Shown: positions 8,463 through 19,086, counted from the first letter of the stretch. The stretch: 34,989 nt of DNA from an uncultured Geobacteraceae bacterium (GCA_903902345.1 CAIUUR010000017.1:1-34989), one strand, 5' to 3'. The notes: generated by a model not told the origin, from the sequence alone. Numbers and translations are program-made.

Positions 8463-9334
8463 AGAACCTGTCCCCCCACCACCCGCTGGATGTTGCCGGG
8501 GTCCTTGGCGGTGAAAATATCCACAAATCCTGCTGTCGTGAACATTCCCTGTACCGCCTCCGCCTGCCCGATTCCCACCTCAACCACCAGCCGGCCGCCG
8601 GGGTTCAGGTGATTCGGCGCCGAAGGAACCATGACTCGGTAAAAGTCCAGGCCATCCGCGCCGCCGTCCAGGGCTCCCCTGGGTTCGAAATCACGAACCT
8701 CCGGCTGGAGCCCGTCAATGTCGGCGGTGGGGATGTAGGGAGGGTTCGAGACGATGAGGTCAAATCGCTGGCCCGTGAAGGGTTGGAACAGGGAACCGGA
8801 GACGAAGCTGACCTTCACTCCGTTTCTCTCGGCGTTCTCCCGCGCGACAGCCAGAGCCTTGTGGGAATTATCCACCGTAACAACCTGAGCGTCGGGGAGA
8901 AGTTTCGCCAGCAGTACGGCGACACAGCCGCTTCCCGTGCCGATATCAAGCACCCGCAGAGCATTGCCGCCACGGGTCACTGCTTCATGAACCAGTGTCT
9001 CGGTATCGTGGCGTGGGATCAGCACCGCCGGGGAGACCAGGAACTCCAAACCCATGAATTCCTGACTCCCCAGGATGTACTGGAGCGGTTCCCGTTTGGC
9101 CCGGCGGGCTACGGTTCCACGCACACCAGCCAGTTCATGAGGTTGGAGCGGCTTTTCGAAGTTGACGTAGAGCCCGATCCGGTCAAGCCCCAGCGCGTCG
9201 CAGAGAAGCCATTCCGCCTCCAGGCGGGCGTTCTCCACCCCCTTTTCAGCCAGATATCCTTTTGTCCAGTTCAGGACCTTCAGAATGGTCCATATTTCAT
9301 TCGATTTATCCACGAGTCTCGAGCCCGGGATCAC
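8459..9334 (-). CDS. prmC: peptide chain release factor N5-glutamine methyltransferase PrmC
   Basis: VLDIGTGSGCVAVLLAK, DLIVSNPPYIPTADIDGLQPEVRDFEPRGALDGGADGLDFYR (NPPY motif). Confidence 0.95.
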   Translation of the reverse strand: MIPGSRLVDKSNEIWTILKVLNWTKGYLAEKGVENARLEAEWLLCDALGLDRIGLYVNFEKPLQPHELAGVRGTVARRAKREPLQYILGSQEFMGLEFLVSPAVLIPRHDTETLVHEAVTRGGNALRVLDIGTGSGCVAVLLAKLLPDAQVVTVDNSHKALAVARENAERNGVKVSFVSGSLFQPFTGQRFDLIVSNPPYIPTADIDGLQPEVRDFEPRGALDGGADGLDFYRVMVPSAPNHLNPGGRLVVEVGIGQAEAVQGMFTTAGFVDIFTAKDPGNIQRVVGGQVL

Positions 9335-9343
9335 GAGCCAGGG

Positions 9344-10411
9344 TTACTGGCTTTGGTCCTGGAGCGCCTCCATCTGGTAGTGCGCCCGCAGGGAATCGGC
9401 GATCTCACCTATGTCTCCGGCCATGATACTGTCCAGCCGGTAGAGGGTCAGGCCGATGCGGTGATCGGTCATCCTTCCCTGGGGGAAATTGTACGTCCTG
9501 ATCCGTTCGCTTCGATCGCCACTTCCCACCTGCTGTTTCCGGTCGGCAGCCATGCGGGAATTCTGCTCCTGATGGAGGATGTCCAGCATCCGGGATTTGA
9601 GGACCTTCATCGCCTTGGACCGGTTTTTTATCTGGCTCCGTTCCTCCTGGCAGGCCACCACGATCCCGGTGGGGAGGTGGGTGATCCGGACCGCCGAGTC
9701 GGTGGTGTTGACGTGCTGGCCCCCTGCGCCCTGGGAGCGGTAGACGTCGATCTTCAGATCAGCCGGGTTGATGTCGATGTCGAACTCTTCCGCCTCGGGC
9801 ATGATGGCTACGGTGCAGGCGCTGGTGTGAATCCGCCCTTGAGCCTCGGTCTCGGGAACACGCTGGACACGGTGGGTACCGGACTCGTATTTGAGTTTTG
9901 CGTAGACCCCTTGCCCCTCCACGGAGGCGATGACCTCCTTGAATCCGCCCCGCTCCGATTCGGAGGCGGAGATGATCTCCACTTTCCAGCGGTTGGCGTC
10001 GGCAAAGCGGGAGTACATCCGAAAAAGATCGCCGGAGAAGAGGGCCGATTCATCCCCGCCTGTCCCGGCCCGGATCTCCAGGATGACGCTCTTGTCGTCG
10101 TTGGGATCCTTGGGGAGGAGGAGGAGCCTGATCTCTCCTTCCAGTTCCGTCCTGCGCTGTTCCAGTTCTTCCAGTTCCGCCTTGGCCATCTCCCGGATCT
10201 CCGGGTCGGATTCGGCAAGGAGTGATTGATTGTCCTTTATCTCCGCCTGGAGTTTCCGGTGCTGCCGGTACACCTCCACCAGCGGGGCCAGTTCCGCATG
10301 TTCCTTGGAAAGTTTGCGGAATTCAACCTGGTTGGACATCACTGCCGGGTCGGAGAGGAGGGATTCCACCTCCAGGGAGCGGCGTTCCAGTTCTTCGATC
10401 TTATCTAGCAT
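9344..10411 (-). CDS. prfA: peptide chain release factor 1 (RF1)
   Basis: [40 protein letters not shown] (GGQ motif); [32 protein letters not shown]. Confidence 0.97.
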   Translation of the reverse strand: MLDKIEELERRSLEVESLLSDPAVMSNQVEFRKLSKEHAELAPLVEVYRQHRKLQAEIKDNQSLLAESDPEIREMAKAELEELEQRRTELEGEIRLLLLPKDPNDDKSVILEIRAGTGGDESALFSGDLFRMYSRFADANRWKVEIISASESERGGFKEVIASVEGQGVYAKLKYESGTHRVQRVPETEAQGRIHTSACTVAIMPEAEEFDIDINPADLKIDVYRSQGAGGQHVNTTDSAVRITHLPTGIVVACQEERSQIKNRSKAMKVLKSRMLDILHQEQNSRMAADRKQQVGSGDRSERIRTYNFPQGRMTDHRIGLTLYRLDSIMAGDIGEIADSLRAHYQMEALQDQSQ

Positions 10412-10413
10412 AC

Positions 10414-11322
10414 TTATATCACCAACCTGTCGTCCTTGAATCCGGCGTTCATTTCCAGCGCTTCCTGCATGGAGCGGATGGCGACCTCCAGTTGGCTGTC
10501 GTCGGGTTCCCGGGTCGTCAGTCGCTGGAGAGCAAGACCGGGGGAGATGAGAAACTTTACGAAGGGAGTCGAATCATGCTTGGCAGTCCACTTGAGGATC
10601 TCGTAGGAGACGCCGGCAATGACCGGGAGAAGGAGTATCCTCGCCCCCCCCTTCATGTAAAAGGGCCAGAGCTTGGGGATGAGGGAGAAGATCACGATGC
10701 TGATGAGCATGACGATGAGGAGAAAACTCGTGCCGCAGCGGGGGTGAAGGCAACTGTACTTCCTGACGTTCTCCACGGTGAGCTCTTCCCCTGCTTCGAA
10801 GGCGAAGATCGACTTGTGCTCGGCTCCGTGGTACTGAAAGACCCGCTGGATATCCTCCATCCGGGAGATGATCCAGATGTAGAGGAGAAAGACTGCCACC
10901 CTGATAACGCCGTCCACCAGGTTGAAGACGATGTTGGAGTCGCCGATGACCGGGACCAGGAGCTTGGTCAGATAGAGCGGCATGATGAAGAAGAGGAGGA
11001 TGCCGAAGCCGAAGGCCACCGCCATGGTTCCTCCCATGGCCCAGGGGGAGAGCTCTTCCTGCTTACCCTCTTCCTCCACCATTGCTTCGTTGGCGGAAAA
11101 GTTCAGGGCCTTGATCCCGACGATGAGGGATGAAAAGAGAGCGACGGCCCCCCGGATGATGGGGTACTTGACGATGGGGTAACGCTCCGAGAGTGGCACC
11201 ACCTCGTCCTTCTTGACTACGATCTCGCCGGTGGGGCGTCGTACCGCAATGGCCATGGAGCGGGGCGCCCGCATCATGACTCCTTCGATGACCGCCTGAC
11301 CGCCGATGTTTATTTTCGACAT
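10414..11322 (-). CDS. DUF1385 (YqhQ-like) membrane protein
   Basis: [64 protein letters not shown]; multiple TM segments; conserved next to prfA/rpmE. Confidence 0.92.
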   Translation of the reverse strand: MSKINIGGQAVIEGVMMRAPRSMAIAVRRPTGEIVVKKDEVVPLSERYPIVKYPIIRGAVALFSSLIVGIKALNFSANEAMVEEEGKQEELSPWAMGGTMAVAFGFGILLFFIMPLYLTKLLVPVIGDSNIVFNLVDGVIRVAVFLLYIWIISRMEDIQRVFQYHGAEHKSIFAFEAGEELTVENVRKYSCLHPRCGTSFLLIVMLISIVIFSLIPKLWPFYMKGGARILLLPVIAGVSYEILKWTAKHDSTPFVKFLISPGLALQRLTTREPDDSQLEVAIRSMQEALEMNAGFKDDRLVI

Positions 11323-11349
11323 GGAGTTCCTTTTTGCATATTGTCTTGG

Positions 11350-11377
11350 GTAGGGGCACGGCGTGCCGTGCCCCTAC
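11350..11377. repeat. 28-bp palindrome GTAGGGGCACGGCGTGCCGTGCCCCTAC
   Basis: 13-bp perfect arms with a 2-nt centre, read directly from the sequence. Lies between thyX and the DUF1385 gene and contains the thyX TAG stop. Confidence 0.95.
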
Positions 11378-12066
11378 GACAGGGTTTTGAAAAATTCCCG
11401 GACTTCAACCGCTTTTCCGCAGCAGAACTTTCCTTCGGGACAGGGCCCGCCGAGGCATCCGGGACCGGCATCCCGGAAAAGCGCCGGGGCCGCCGGTCGA
11501 ACAGCTATGAGCATCTCCACCGCCATGGCTCGAATCTCCCACTGGGCCCTCCGGCAGCAGCGGAGAGCGAAGAAGTGGCGCAGTGAACGGGCATTCATGG
11601 TGACGATGATCTTCGTCTCCGTGGCATTGGGGAGGATGTAGCGGGCATCCTCGGCCGGCACTCCAGCCTCAACCAGTTCCCGGTAGCAGTCGTGAAGTGC
11701 CTGAAGCTGGGACTCGAACCGGTCCCGCAGTTCCGGACGGGCCGTGATGGAGTCGGGAACTACTGCATTGAACCGCTGGGCATGGGAAACGTACCGCTGG
11801 GATTGCTGGGAGTACGATGCTATCCGGTGCCGGACAAGCTGATGGCTGGCGGCGCGGGAGATGCCGTCAATCCCGAAGGTGAAGGAGGCGTGCTCCAGTA
11901 CCGAGTGGTGCCCCAGGGAGAGGATCTTGTCGAGAAAGGCGACCGTGTCGACAGCCGTCAGTCGTTCCTGGAGTTCGTCGATGTCGGCGGGGGAATAGCA
12001 GAGGCGAGCGGCCAAGGCAACCGTACGTTCAGGGTCGGGGGTATGTTGGAGAAGGGCGACCTTCAT
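11374..12066 (-). CDS. thyX: flavin-dependent thymidylate synthase ThyX
   Basis: LGHHSVLEHASFTF, RHRIASYSQQSQRYV (ThyX signature RHRxxSxxxxSxR), SLRHFFALRCCRRAQWEIR; Cys-rich tail. Start taken as MKVALLQHTP (12066). Confidence 0.96.
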   Translation of the reverse strand: MKVALLQHTPDPERTVALAARLCYSPADIDELQERLTAVDTVAFLDKILSLGHHSVLEHASFTFGIDGISRAASHQLVRHRIASYSQQSQRYVSHAQRFNAVVPDSITARPELRDRFESQLQALHDCYRELVEAGVPAEDARYILPNATETKIIVTMNARSLRHFFALRCCRRAQWEIRAMAVEMLIAVRPAAPALFRDAGPGCLGGPCPEGKFCCGKAVEVREFFKTLS

Positions 12067-12099
12067 GCGGGATGTCTGTCTCCGTGGGGAAACTGTTAT

Positions 12100-12140
12100 G
12101 AAAAAACAGAAGGGGATTTCGCCATGGACAAAATCCCCTC
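12100..12140 (-). terminator. intrinsic terminator downstream of rpmE
   Basis: On the minus strand: AGGGGATTT-TGTCCATGGCG-AAATCCCCT followed by CTGTTTTTT. Confidence 0.75.
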
Positions 12141-12163
12141 GCAGCATGCCGGCCTGGATTCTG

Positions 12164-12361
12164 CTACATATTGTAGCGTCTCTTGAATCTTTCCACCCGT
12201 CCGGCGGTGTCGATCAGTTTCTGCTTGCCGGTGAAGAACGGGTGGCAGGCAGAGCAGATCTCAGTGTGGATCTCCTTGATGGTGGAACAGGTCTGGAAGG
12301 TATTGCCGCAGAGGCATTTGACGGTCACTTCCTGATACTTGGGGTGAATTCCCTCTTTCAT
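12164..12361 (-). CDS. rpmE: 50S ribosomal protein L31 (zinc-binding form)
   Basis: [63 protein letters not shown]; start at the internal Met 12361. Confidence 0.97.
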   Translation of the reverse strand: MKEGIHPKYQEVTVKCLCGNTFQTCSTIKEIHTEICSACHPFFTGKQKLIDTAGRVERFKRRYNM

Positions 12362-12461
12362 CGGTGCTCTCCTCCTGAACAGGGTGGAGTGACTCCCCCT
12401 GAGTAAAATCTTGGTCAAATGTTATGTTTACCAGCTTGCCCTTTTTTTTTCAAGGTTTTTT

Positions 12462-13709
12462 TCAGCGGTTCATGGAATCGAGGAAAGCCTGGTTGCTCTT
12501 GGTCTCGGACAGTTTGTCGAGGAAGAATTCCATGCAGTCCACCACATTCATGGGGTGGAGCACCTTTCGGAGGATCCAGATCCGGTTGAGGGACGCCTTG
12601 CCGATGAGGAGTTCCTCCTTCCGGGTGCCTGACTTGTTGATATCGATGGCCGGGAAGGTCCGCTTTTCCACCAGTTTCCGGTCGAGATGGAGCTCCATGT
12701 TGCCGGTCCCCTTGAACTCCTCAAAGATGACCTCGTCCATCTTGCTCCCCGTATCCACCAGGGCGGTGGCGATGATGGTGAGGGAGCCTCCCTCCTCGAT
12801 GTTACGGGCTGCGCCGAAGAAACGTTTCGGTTTCTGGAGGGCGTTGGCGTCCACACCACCGGTGAGGATTTTGCCCGAGGGGGGGAGGACCGTGTTGTAG
12901 GCCCGGGCCAGGCGGGTGATGGAGTCCAGGAGAATGACCACATCCCGTTTGTGCTCCACCAGTCGCCGGGCTTTTTCGATGACCATCTCGGCGACCTGGA
13001 CGTGGCGGGTGGCCGGTTCGTCGAAGGTGGAAGAGACGACTTCCCCCTTCACCGAGCGCTGCATATCGGTGACCTCTTCCGGTCGCTCATCGATGAGGAG
13101 GACGATGAGGTAGACCTCGGGGTGGTTCTCGGCGATGGAGTTAGCGATATTCTGGAGGAGCATGGTCTTGCCGGTGCGGGGGGGGGCCACGATGAGTCCC
13201 CGCTGTCCCTTGCCGATGGGGGCCACCAGTTCCATGATCCGCATGGGCATATTGTCCGGAGTTGTCTCCAGCGTCAACTTTTCCTCGGGATAGAGGGGGG
13301 TGAGGTTGTCGAAGAGGGTCTTCTCCCGCGCTACCTCCGGCGACTCGAAGTTCACCGTCTCTACCTTCAGGAGGGCAAAATAGCGCTCCCCTTCCTTGGG
13401 GGGGCGGATCTGCCCGGAAACCGTGTCCCCGGTCTGGAGGTTGAAGCGGCGAATCTGGCTGGGGGAGACATAGATGTCGTCGGGGCCAGGGAGGTAGTTG
13501 TAATCCGGAGCCCGAAGGAAGCCGAATCCGTCTGCCAACGTTTCGAGGACCCCTTCGCCGAAGATCATGCCGTTTTTTTCCGTCTGGGCATTGAGGATGG
13601 CGAAGATCAGCTCCTGCTTGCGCAGGCTTGAAGCTCCCTCGATGTTGAGTCCCTTGGCGATGATGGTCAATTCGTTGCTTTTCTTCTCTTTCAGTTCCTG
13701 CAAGTTCAT
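12462..13709 (-). CDS. rho: transcription termination factor Rho
   Basis: [61 protein letters not shown] (Walker A); [15 protein letters not shown]; start at Met 13709. Confidence 0.98.
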   Translation of the reverse strand: MNLQELKEKKSNELTIIAKGLNIEGASSLRKQELIFAILNAQTEKNGMIFGEGVLETLADGFGFLRAPDYNYLPGPDDIYVSPSQIRRFNLQTGDTVSGQIRPPKEGERYFALLKVETVNFESPEVAREKTLFDNLTPLYPEEKLTLETTPDNMPMRIMELVAPIGKGQRGLIVAPPRTGKTMLLQNIANSIAENHPEVYLIVLLIDERPEEVTDMQRSVKGEVVSSTFDEPATRHVQVAEMVIEKARRLVEHKRDVVILLDSITRLARAYNTVLPPSGKILTGGVDANALQKPKRFFGAARNIEEGGSLTIIATALVDTGSKMDEVIFEEFKGTGNMELHLDRKLVEKRTFPAIDINKSGTRKEELLIGKASLNRIWILRKVLHPMNVVDCMEFFLDKLSETKSNQAFLDSMNR

Positions 13710-13900
13710 GTGTTGCTCCTGGGAGACGTTGCGGTGCTGCGGTAGCGGCAAGCGTGGTGTGGTTTGATTTAGGTATCAATCAGTATGCGGAAATAACCGG
13801 GGAGAGCGCTCGTTGGTTAGGTTGTCCTGGAGGTATATTCGATAATGAAATGGAGTCGTCGGGTGCAGGTACGAGTCGGGATGCTTTTCGAGGATATGAA

Positions 13901-13930
13901 CTTATAGGCGCATTTTTTGTAGTTTGTCAA
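13901..13930 (-). promoter_or_regulatory. sigma70-type promoter upstream of rho
   Basis: Minus strand TTGACA-N18-TATAAG (RC of 13901-13930), about 190 nt upstream of the rho start. Confidence 0.6.
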
Positions 13931-14049
13931 CTATTTGTTTTGCAGCGTCGAGAAAAATATGAGTGAAAAATAAAACTTTCATTGACCTTCATCCCTGGAT
14001 GTGAGAATTTCTGCAGGTAACCTGCTGTTTTTCTGAGAGGTGGTGGAGG

Positions 14050-16059
14050 ATGTTCGTGAGAGAGGGTTTTTCCCTTGCCGTGCCACTCATTCTGGCCGGG
14101 ATACTGCTTACTGCCTGCTCCGGAGTTCCGGCACTTCTCTTCGTCCGGCGGGATGGGCGGGGACAGAAGGTCGCTACCCTGTTCATGACCGTCGGTTCAG
14201 CGGCGGGGGGCGCCGGTGCGCTCCTGGTACTTCTCGGCGCCGCTTCCCGGCGATATCTCCTGGAGGAGGGGCTCTTCCCGGGGGGAGCCCAGTGGGGAGT
14301 CGATCCCCTCTCGGCTTTTTTCCTCATCCCTACCTTCCTTATGGCCGGTTGCTGCTCTCTTTATGGGATGGGTTATTTTCCCGAGACGAAGCATCCGTCC
14401 TCCGCGCCCCGCCTCACCTTCTTCTTCGGTCTCCTCGTCGCCTCGGTGGCTCTGGTCTTCACGGCCCGTGACGCTATTTCCTTTCTGGTGGCGTGGGAGG
14501 TGATGGCCCTGGCCTCTTTTTTTGCCATGACCACCGAAGACCAGAAGAAGGAGGTCCAGAGTGCGGGACTCCTCTTCCTGATTTGCGCCCATATGGGGAC
14601 GCTCGTTCTCTTTGCACATTTTTCTCTGCTTAAGGCGGGGAGCGCCACGTTCGGTTTTCCCGGAGGGGGCTCTCTTCCCGGTGGGACCCTGTCGGCCACG
14701 GCGATCTTTCTCACCGCGCTGGTGGGGTTCGGCTTCAAAGCAGGAATCATGCCGTTTCACATCTGGCTCCCCTCGGCCCACGCCGCGGCTCCCAGCCATG
14801 TCTCGGCGCTCATGTCCGGCGTCATCATCAAGACCGGGGTCTACGGACTCATCCGGGTCACCTCTTTTTATCATCATCCCCCCGGTTGGTGGGGGATGAC
14901 GCTGCTGGCTCTGGGGACCGTTTCCGCCGTGGCCGGGGTGCTCTTCGCCATAGGTCAGCATGATCTGAAGCGGCTCCTGGCCTACCACAGCATTGAGAAC
15001 ATCGGGATCATCGTCATGGGGATAGGTCTCGCCACCTTGGGGCGGAGTTCGGGCAGTACTCCCCTGCAACTCCTGGGAATGGGGGGGGCGTTGCTCCATG
15101 TTCTCAATCATGCCCTCTTCAAGGGGCTCCTCTTCCTGGGGGCCGGGTCGGTCATCCACGCCGCCGGGAGCAGGGAGATCGATCTCATGGGGGGGCTCGC
15201 CAAGGTGCTCCCCTTCACTGCTACCCTCTTTCTCGTGGGGGCTGCGGCAATCAGCGCTCTTCCGCCGCTCAACGGTTTTGTCAGCGAATATCTACTCTAC
15301 CTGGGGCTCTTTCACGGTGTTGTCGGTACCGGTTCCGTCGCGACTTCCTCCGTTCCGCTCATGGCTCTGGCCGTGCCGGCCCTGGCCCTGGTGGGGGGGC
15401 TGGCCCTGGCCTGTTTCGTTAAAGTTTACGGTATCGTTTTTCTGGGGATGCCCCGTCGGGACCATGCCCTGCAACCCCATGAGGCGGGGAGCGCCATGCT
15501 TCTCCCCATGGGGCTCCTGGCGTCGCTCTGCATTCTCATCGGGCTCTTCCCCCAGGGTGTTGTCCCGTTTCTGGAGCCGGCGGTGGCGGCGGGGCTTCCC
15601 GGTGGCATACCCGCCGCCGGTTTGACTGCATTGGCTCCCCTGGGATGGATCACCGTCATGGGGGGAGTGCTGCTCCTGCTGGTGGCCGTCATTGCCCTGA
15701 GTGCTCTCCGGCGGCGTCCCGGTGGCGTTGCCACTTCGGTTACCTGGGGGTGCGGCTACCTCCATCCCACCCCCCGGATGCAGTACACCGCCTCTTCTTT
15801 TGCCGCGATGCTGGTGGATCTGTTCGGCGGCATTCTTTGTCCCCGGCGCCATGCCCCGAAAATCACCGGTCACTTTCCGGCGCCGGCCGGTTTTTCCCGT
15901 ACCGTTCCCGAGGTGGTGCTGGAACTCCTTTATCTCCCCACCCTGAGACGTGGCAACGAACTGCTCATGCCGCTGAGGAAGCTCCAGCACGGCCAGATAC
16001 CGCTCTACATCCTCTATATTTTCGTCACGGTCATCGTTCTGTTGGTTCTGGCGCCGTGA
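14050..16059 (+). CDS. HyfB/NuoL-M-like proton-translocating membrane subunit (Ehr-type complex)
   Basis: Many TM segments; LVAWEVMALASFFAMTTED, GFGFKAGIMPFHIWLPSAHAAAPSHVSALMSGVIIKTGVYGLIR, LLAYHSIENIGIIVMGIG, LNHALFKGLLFLGAGSV. Confidence 0.92.
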   Translation: MFVREGFSLAVPLILAGILLTACSGVPALLFVRRDGRGQKVATLFMTVGSAAGGAGALLVLLGAASRRYLLEEGLFPGGAQWGVDPLSAFFLIPTFLMAGCCSLYGMGYFPETKHPSSAPRLTFFFGLLVASVALVFTARDAISFLVAWEVMALASFFAMTTEDQKKEVQSAGLLFLICAHMGTLVLFAHFSLLKAGSATFGFPGGGSLPGGTLSATAIFLTALVGFGFKAGIMPFHIWLPSAHAAAPSHVSALMSGVIIKTGVYGLIRVTSFYHHPPGWWGMTLLALGTVSAVAGVLFAIGQHDLKRLLAYHSIENIGIIVMGIGLATLGRSSGSTPLQLLGMGGALLHVLNHALFKGLLFLGAGSVIHAAGSREIDLMGGLAKVLPFTATLFLVGAAAISALPPLNGFVSEYLLYLGLFHGVVGTGSVATSSVPLMALAVPALALVGGLALACFVKVYGIVFLGMPRRDHALQPHEAGSAMLLPMGLLASLCILIGLFPQGVVPFLEPAVAAGLPGGIPAAGLTALAPLGWITVMGGVLLLLVAVIALSALRRRPGGVATSVTWGCGYLHPTPRMQYTASSFAAMLVDLFGGILCPRRHAPKITGHFPAPAGFSRTVPEVVLELLYLPTLRRGNELLMPLRKLQHGQIPLYILYIFVTVIVLLVLAP

Positions 16060-16093
16060 TGTCACTCCCTGAAATAAGTTCGGACCGATCGCC

Positions 16094-17002
16094 ATGATCG
16101 ATTTCACTATTCACCTCCTTCTCGTCCTCTTCATGCCGCCGCTCCTCCTGGGGGTCATAGGGAAGACCAAGGCCGCCTTTGCCGGACGGGTCGGTGCTCC
16201 CTACCTCCAGCACTATCATGACCTGCTGCGGCTGTTCCGGAAGGGGATGGTGGTCAGCGAGACCACCACCTGGCTACACTGGGGCGGCCCGGTCACCGCT
16301 CTGGCCGCCACCCTGGCCGCCTCATGCCTCATCCCCCTGGGAAACCACCCCCCTCCCGTTTCCTTCCCTGGCGATATGATTCTCTTCGCCTACCTCCTTG
16401 CCTTGGGGCGCTTCGTCACGATCCTGGCGGCGCTGGATACCGGCTCCAGCTTCGAGGGGATGGGGGCCGCCCGGGAGGCGACCTACGCTTGTCTCACCGA
16501 GCCGACCCTCTTCTTTGCCCTGGTGGTCCTGGCGCGACTTTCCGGCTCTCTCTCTTTACAGACCATGTTGACCACCTCCCCGAGGGGGGGATGGGCCGGC
16601 TCCGGCGCACCGCTCCTCCTGCTGGTGGCTGCTCTCTTCATCGTCCTTCTTGCGGAGAACTGCCGTATCCCCTTCGACGACCCCGCCACCCACCTGGAGC
16701 TGACCATGATTCATGAGGTGATGGTTCTGGATCAGAGCGGGCCGCTCCTGGGCGCCGTCCAGTACGGCGCCGCTCTCAAGCTCTTCATCCTGGGCTCCTT
16801 GTTTGTTCAGGTTGCCCTGCCGCTACGCACCGGCAATGTTCTGGCTGACTGGGGGGTTTTCATCCTCTCCCTGCTTCTGCTGGCCATGGCCATCGGCACC
16901 GTGGAATCGGTCATGGCGCGGCTTCCTTTGCTCCGGGTTCCCCAGCTCCTCATCGCGGGGAGCATCCTGTCGGCCTTCGCCCTCCTCCTCATACTGAGAT
17001 AA
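16094..17002 (+). CDS. HyfC/HycD/NuoH-like membrane subunit
   Basis: GVIGKTKAAFAGRVGAPYLQHYHDLLRLFRKGMVVSETTTW, LLAENCRIPFDDPATHLELTMIHEVMVLDQSGP. Confidence 0.93.
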   Translation: MIDFTIHLLLVLFMPPLLLGVIGKTKAAFAGRVGAPYLQHYHDLLRLFRKGMVVSETTTWLHWGGPVTALAATLAASCLIPLGNHPPPVSFPGDMILFAYLLALGRFVTILAALDTGSSFEGMGAAREATYACLTEPTLFFALVVLARLSGSLSLQTMLTTSPRGGWAGSGAPLLLLVAALFIVLLAENCRIPFDDPATHLELTMIHEVMVLDQSGPLLGAVQYGAALKLFILGSLFVQVALPLRTGNVLADWGVFILSLLLLAMAIGTVESVMARLPLLRVPQLLIAGSILSAFALLLILR

Positions 17003-17005
17003 CAT

Positions 17006-17650
17006 ATGGAATCGCTCATCGATCAGCTCCTTGTCCTTGTGATGCTTCTCAATTTTCTCGGTTTGGGGACCAGCCGGATGCATGTCGCTATCCGGACCGT
17101 TGCCTTCCAGGGGGTGATCCTGGGAATCTTGTCGGGGATCACCCATTCACTGACGCTGCACCTGGTGCTAATCACCGGGGGGATCATCTTCGCCAAGGGG
17201 TTTTTCATCCCCTGGCTCCTGTTCCGGGCCATGCGTCGAGTGGAGATCCGGGAGGAGGTGGAGCCGTTTCTGAGCCATACCGCCACCCTGCTCCTTTGTG
17301 CCGTCACCACGGCCTTGGCCTTCGTCTTTGCCGCCAAACTCCCCCTGGCTCCGCAGCATCAGGGGCTCCTCTTCGTTCCCGCCGCCATCGCCACCATCAT
17401 CACCGGGTTCCTTGTCCTGACCACCCGGAAGAAGGCCATTACCCAGGTCATCGGCTATCTGATCCTGGAGAACGGGATCTTTATCTTCGGTCTCCTCCTT
17501 TCCCAGGCGATGCCAGTCATGGTGGAGGCCGGCGTCCTTCTGGATCTCATCGTGGGAATCTTCGTCATGGGGATCATCATTAACCAGATCAGCCGTGAGT
17601 TCTCTTCCATCGATACCTCGCGACTCACGGCACTTCGGGAGGAGCAGTGA
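17006..17650 (+). CDS. HyfE-like (NuoK-like) hydrogenase-4 component E membrane subunit
   Basis: MHVAIRTVAFQGVILGILSGITHS, TTRKKAITQVIGYLILENGIFIFGLLL; gene order. Confidence 0.88.
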   Translation: MESLIDQLLVLVMLLNFLGLGTSRMHVAIRTVAFQGVILGILSGITHSLTLHLVLITGGIIFAKGFFIPWLLFRAMRRVEIREEVEPFLSHTATLLLCAVTTALAFVFAAKLPLAPQHQGLLFVPAAIATIITGFLVLTTRKKAITQVIGYLILENGIFIFGLLLSQAMPVMVEAGVLLDLIVGIFVMGIIINQISREFSSIDTSRLTALREEQ

Positions 17651-19086
17651 TCTATCTTCTTCTCACCCTCGTCCCCCTCACCGGTGCTTTCCTCTCCTGG
17701 TACATCCGGTCGAACCTGCGGCGCCCCCGGATTCTGCCCCTGTTCGGTCTCGCCCACTTTGTTCTGACAATAACGGCGGTGGCGGATCGCCCCCTCCCGG
17801 CTCTCTCCGGGTGGATCGCCCTGGACCCCCTGGGAATGGTGGTGCTCCTGACCATCAGCACCCTCTATCTTGCCTGTTCGCTGTATGCCGCGGGGTATCT
17901 CCCCTCCCGCCACGAACGTTCCAATCAGGTGCTCTGTTTCGGTATGCTCCTCTGTCTCTCGGCCATGACCTTGGTGACGCTTGCCCATCACCTGGGACTT
18001 CTCTGGGTCGCCATGGAGTCCACTACCCTGAGTATGGCTCCGCTGGTCTACTTCAACCGGAATGCCCGCTCCATTGAGGCCACCTGGAAGTACATGATCA
18101 TCTGCTCCGTGGGGATCGCTCTGGCGCTGTTGGGACTCTTCTTTCTGGCGTATGCCACTCTGGTGGCGGGGAAGGAGACGACCCTCCTCCTGGAACCGCT
18201 GGTCGCCGGGGCGCGGAATCTTTCCCCCGACTGGCTCAACGCCGCGTTCATCTTCCTCCTGGTAGGATTCGGCACCAAGATGGGGTTGGCCCCGCTTCAT
18301 ACCTGGAAGCCGGACGCCTACGGCGAGGCGCCGGGACTGGTGGGAGCGCTCCTGGCGGGGGGGCTCGTAAACTGCGCCCTCCTGGGGGTGATCAGGGTCT
18401 ACCAGATCTGCATGGCTTCCGGCGACATCCGCTTCTACCAGCGGACATTGGTGGGGATGGGGCTCCTCTCCATGGCCTTCGCAGCTCTCTTCATGCTTCG
18501 CCAGTCCGATTTCAAGCGGATGTTGGCCTACTCCAGCGTGGAGCATGTGGGGGTACTGGTCATCGCCCTGGGAATCGGCAAGGGGGCCCTTCCGGGGTTC
18601 CTCTTTCATATCGTCAACAACGGGCTGACCAAGGGGGTCCTCTTCCTTGCTGCCGGGAATATCCACCGTTCCTACGGGACCAAAAACGCCGGGAAGGTCC
18701 GGGGCTTGCTCCAGAGGCTCCCCCTCACCGGCGGCCTCTTTCTTGCCGGATTTTTCGCCATTACCGGATCTCCCCCGTTCAGCCCCTTTCTCAGCGAATT
18801 CAGCATGGTTTCCGGGATCTTCGGCAGCGGGCGCCCCCTGGTTGCCGCCTGGATACTCTTTCTCCTGGCAATCATCTTCATGGGGATGGCCAACACGGTT
18901 CTTCCCATGATGATGGGGAGCGCCCCCCGTGAGGCCGGGACGATTGTGGGGTATCGTGACCAGTTTTTCACCGTTGCCCCCCCCTTGGCGTTAATGGCTG
19001 TCATTCTCGTTCTGGGGGTATGGCAGCCGGAACCGTTGAGGGAGCTTCTGGCCGATGCCGCCCGGCTCCTGGAGGTACGGCCATGA
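17647..19086 (+). CDS. HyfF/NuoN-M-like proton-translocating membrane subunit
   Basis: GLLWVAMESTTLSMAPLVYFNRNARSIEATWKYMIICSVGIALALLG, GTKMGLAPLHTWKPDAYGEAPGLVGALLAGGLVNCALLGVIRVYQIC, KRMLAYSSVEHVGVL. GTG start overlapping the upstream TGA. Confidence 0.93.
   Translation: MIYLLLTLVPLTGAFLSWYIRSNLRRPRILPLFGLAHFVLTITAVADRPLPALSGWIALDPLGMVVLLTISTLYLACSLYAAGYLPSRHERSNQVLCFGMLLCLSAMTLVTLAHHLGLLWVAMESTTLSMAPLVYFNRNARSIEATWKYMIICSVGIALALLGLFFLAYATLVAGKETTLLLEPLVAGARNLSPDWLNAAFIFLLVGFGTKMGLAPLHTWKPDAYGEAPGLVGALLAGGLVNCALLGVIRVYQICMASGDIRFYQRTLVGMGLLSMAFAALFMLRQSDFKRMLAYSSVEHVGVLVIALGIGKGALPGFLFHIVNNGLTKGVLFLAAGNIHRSYGTKNAGKVRGLLQRLPLTGGLFLAGFFAITGSPPFSPFLSEFSMVSGIFGSGRPLVAAWILFLLAIIFMGMANTVLPMMMGSAPREAGTIVGYRDQFFTVAPPLALMAVILVLGVWQPEPLRELLADAARLLEVRP

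Noticed and set aside
8609-10225. 538-aa plus-strand ORF
   Set aside because: Lies antisense across prmC and prfA, both strongly supported; composition (H/D/G/V-rich, no domain) is typical of the complementary frame in GC-rich genes.
11374-11470. Cys-rich ThyX C-terminal tail (GCLGGPCPEGKFCCGK) as a novel domain
   Set aside because: Similar Cys-containing C-termini (CxxGxCPEGKxxCG-like) occur in ordinary ThyX proteins; not unusual enough.
13754-13966. 70-aa plus-strand ORF in the rho/Ehr divergent region
   Set aside because: Overlaps the rho leader and promoter on the other strand; no motif.
17455-18666. 403-aa minus-strand ORF
   Set aside because: Antisense to the HyfE/HyfF-like membrane genes; low-complexity charged sequence, no recognisable motif.
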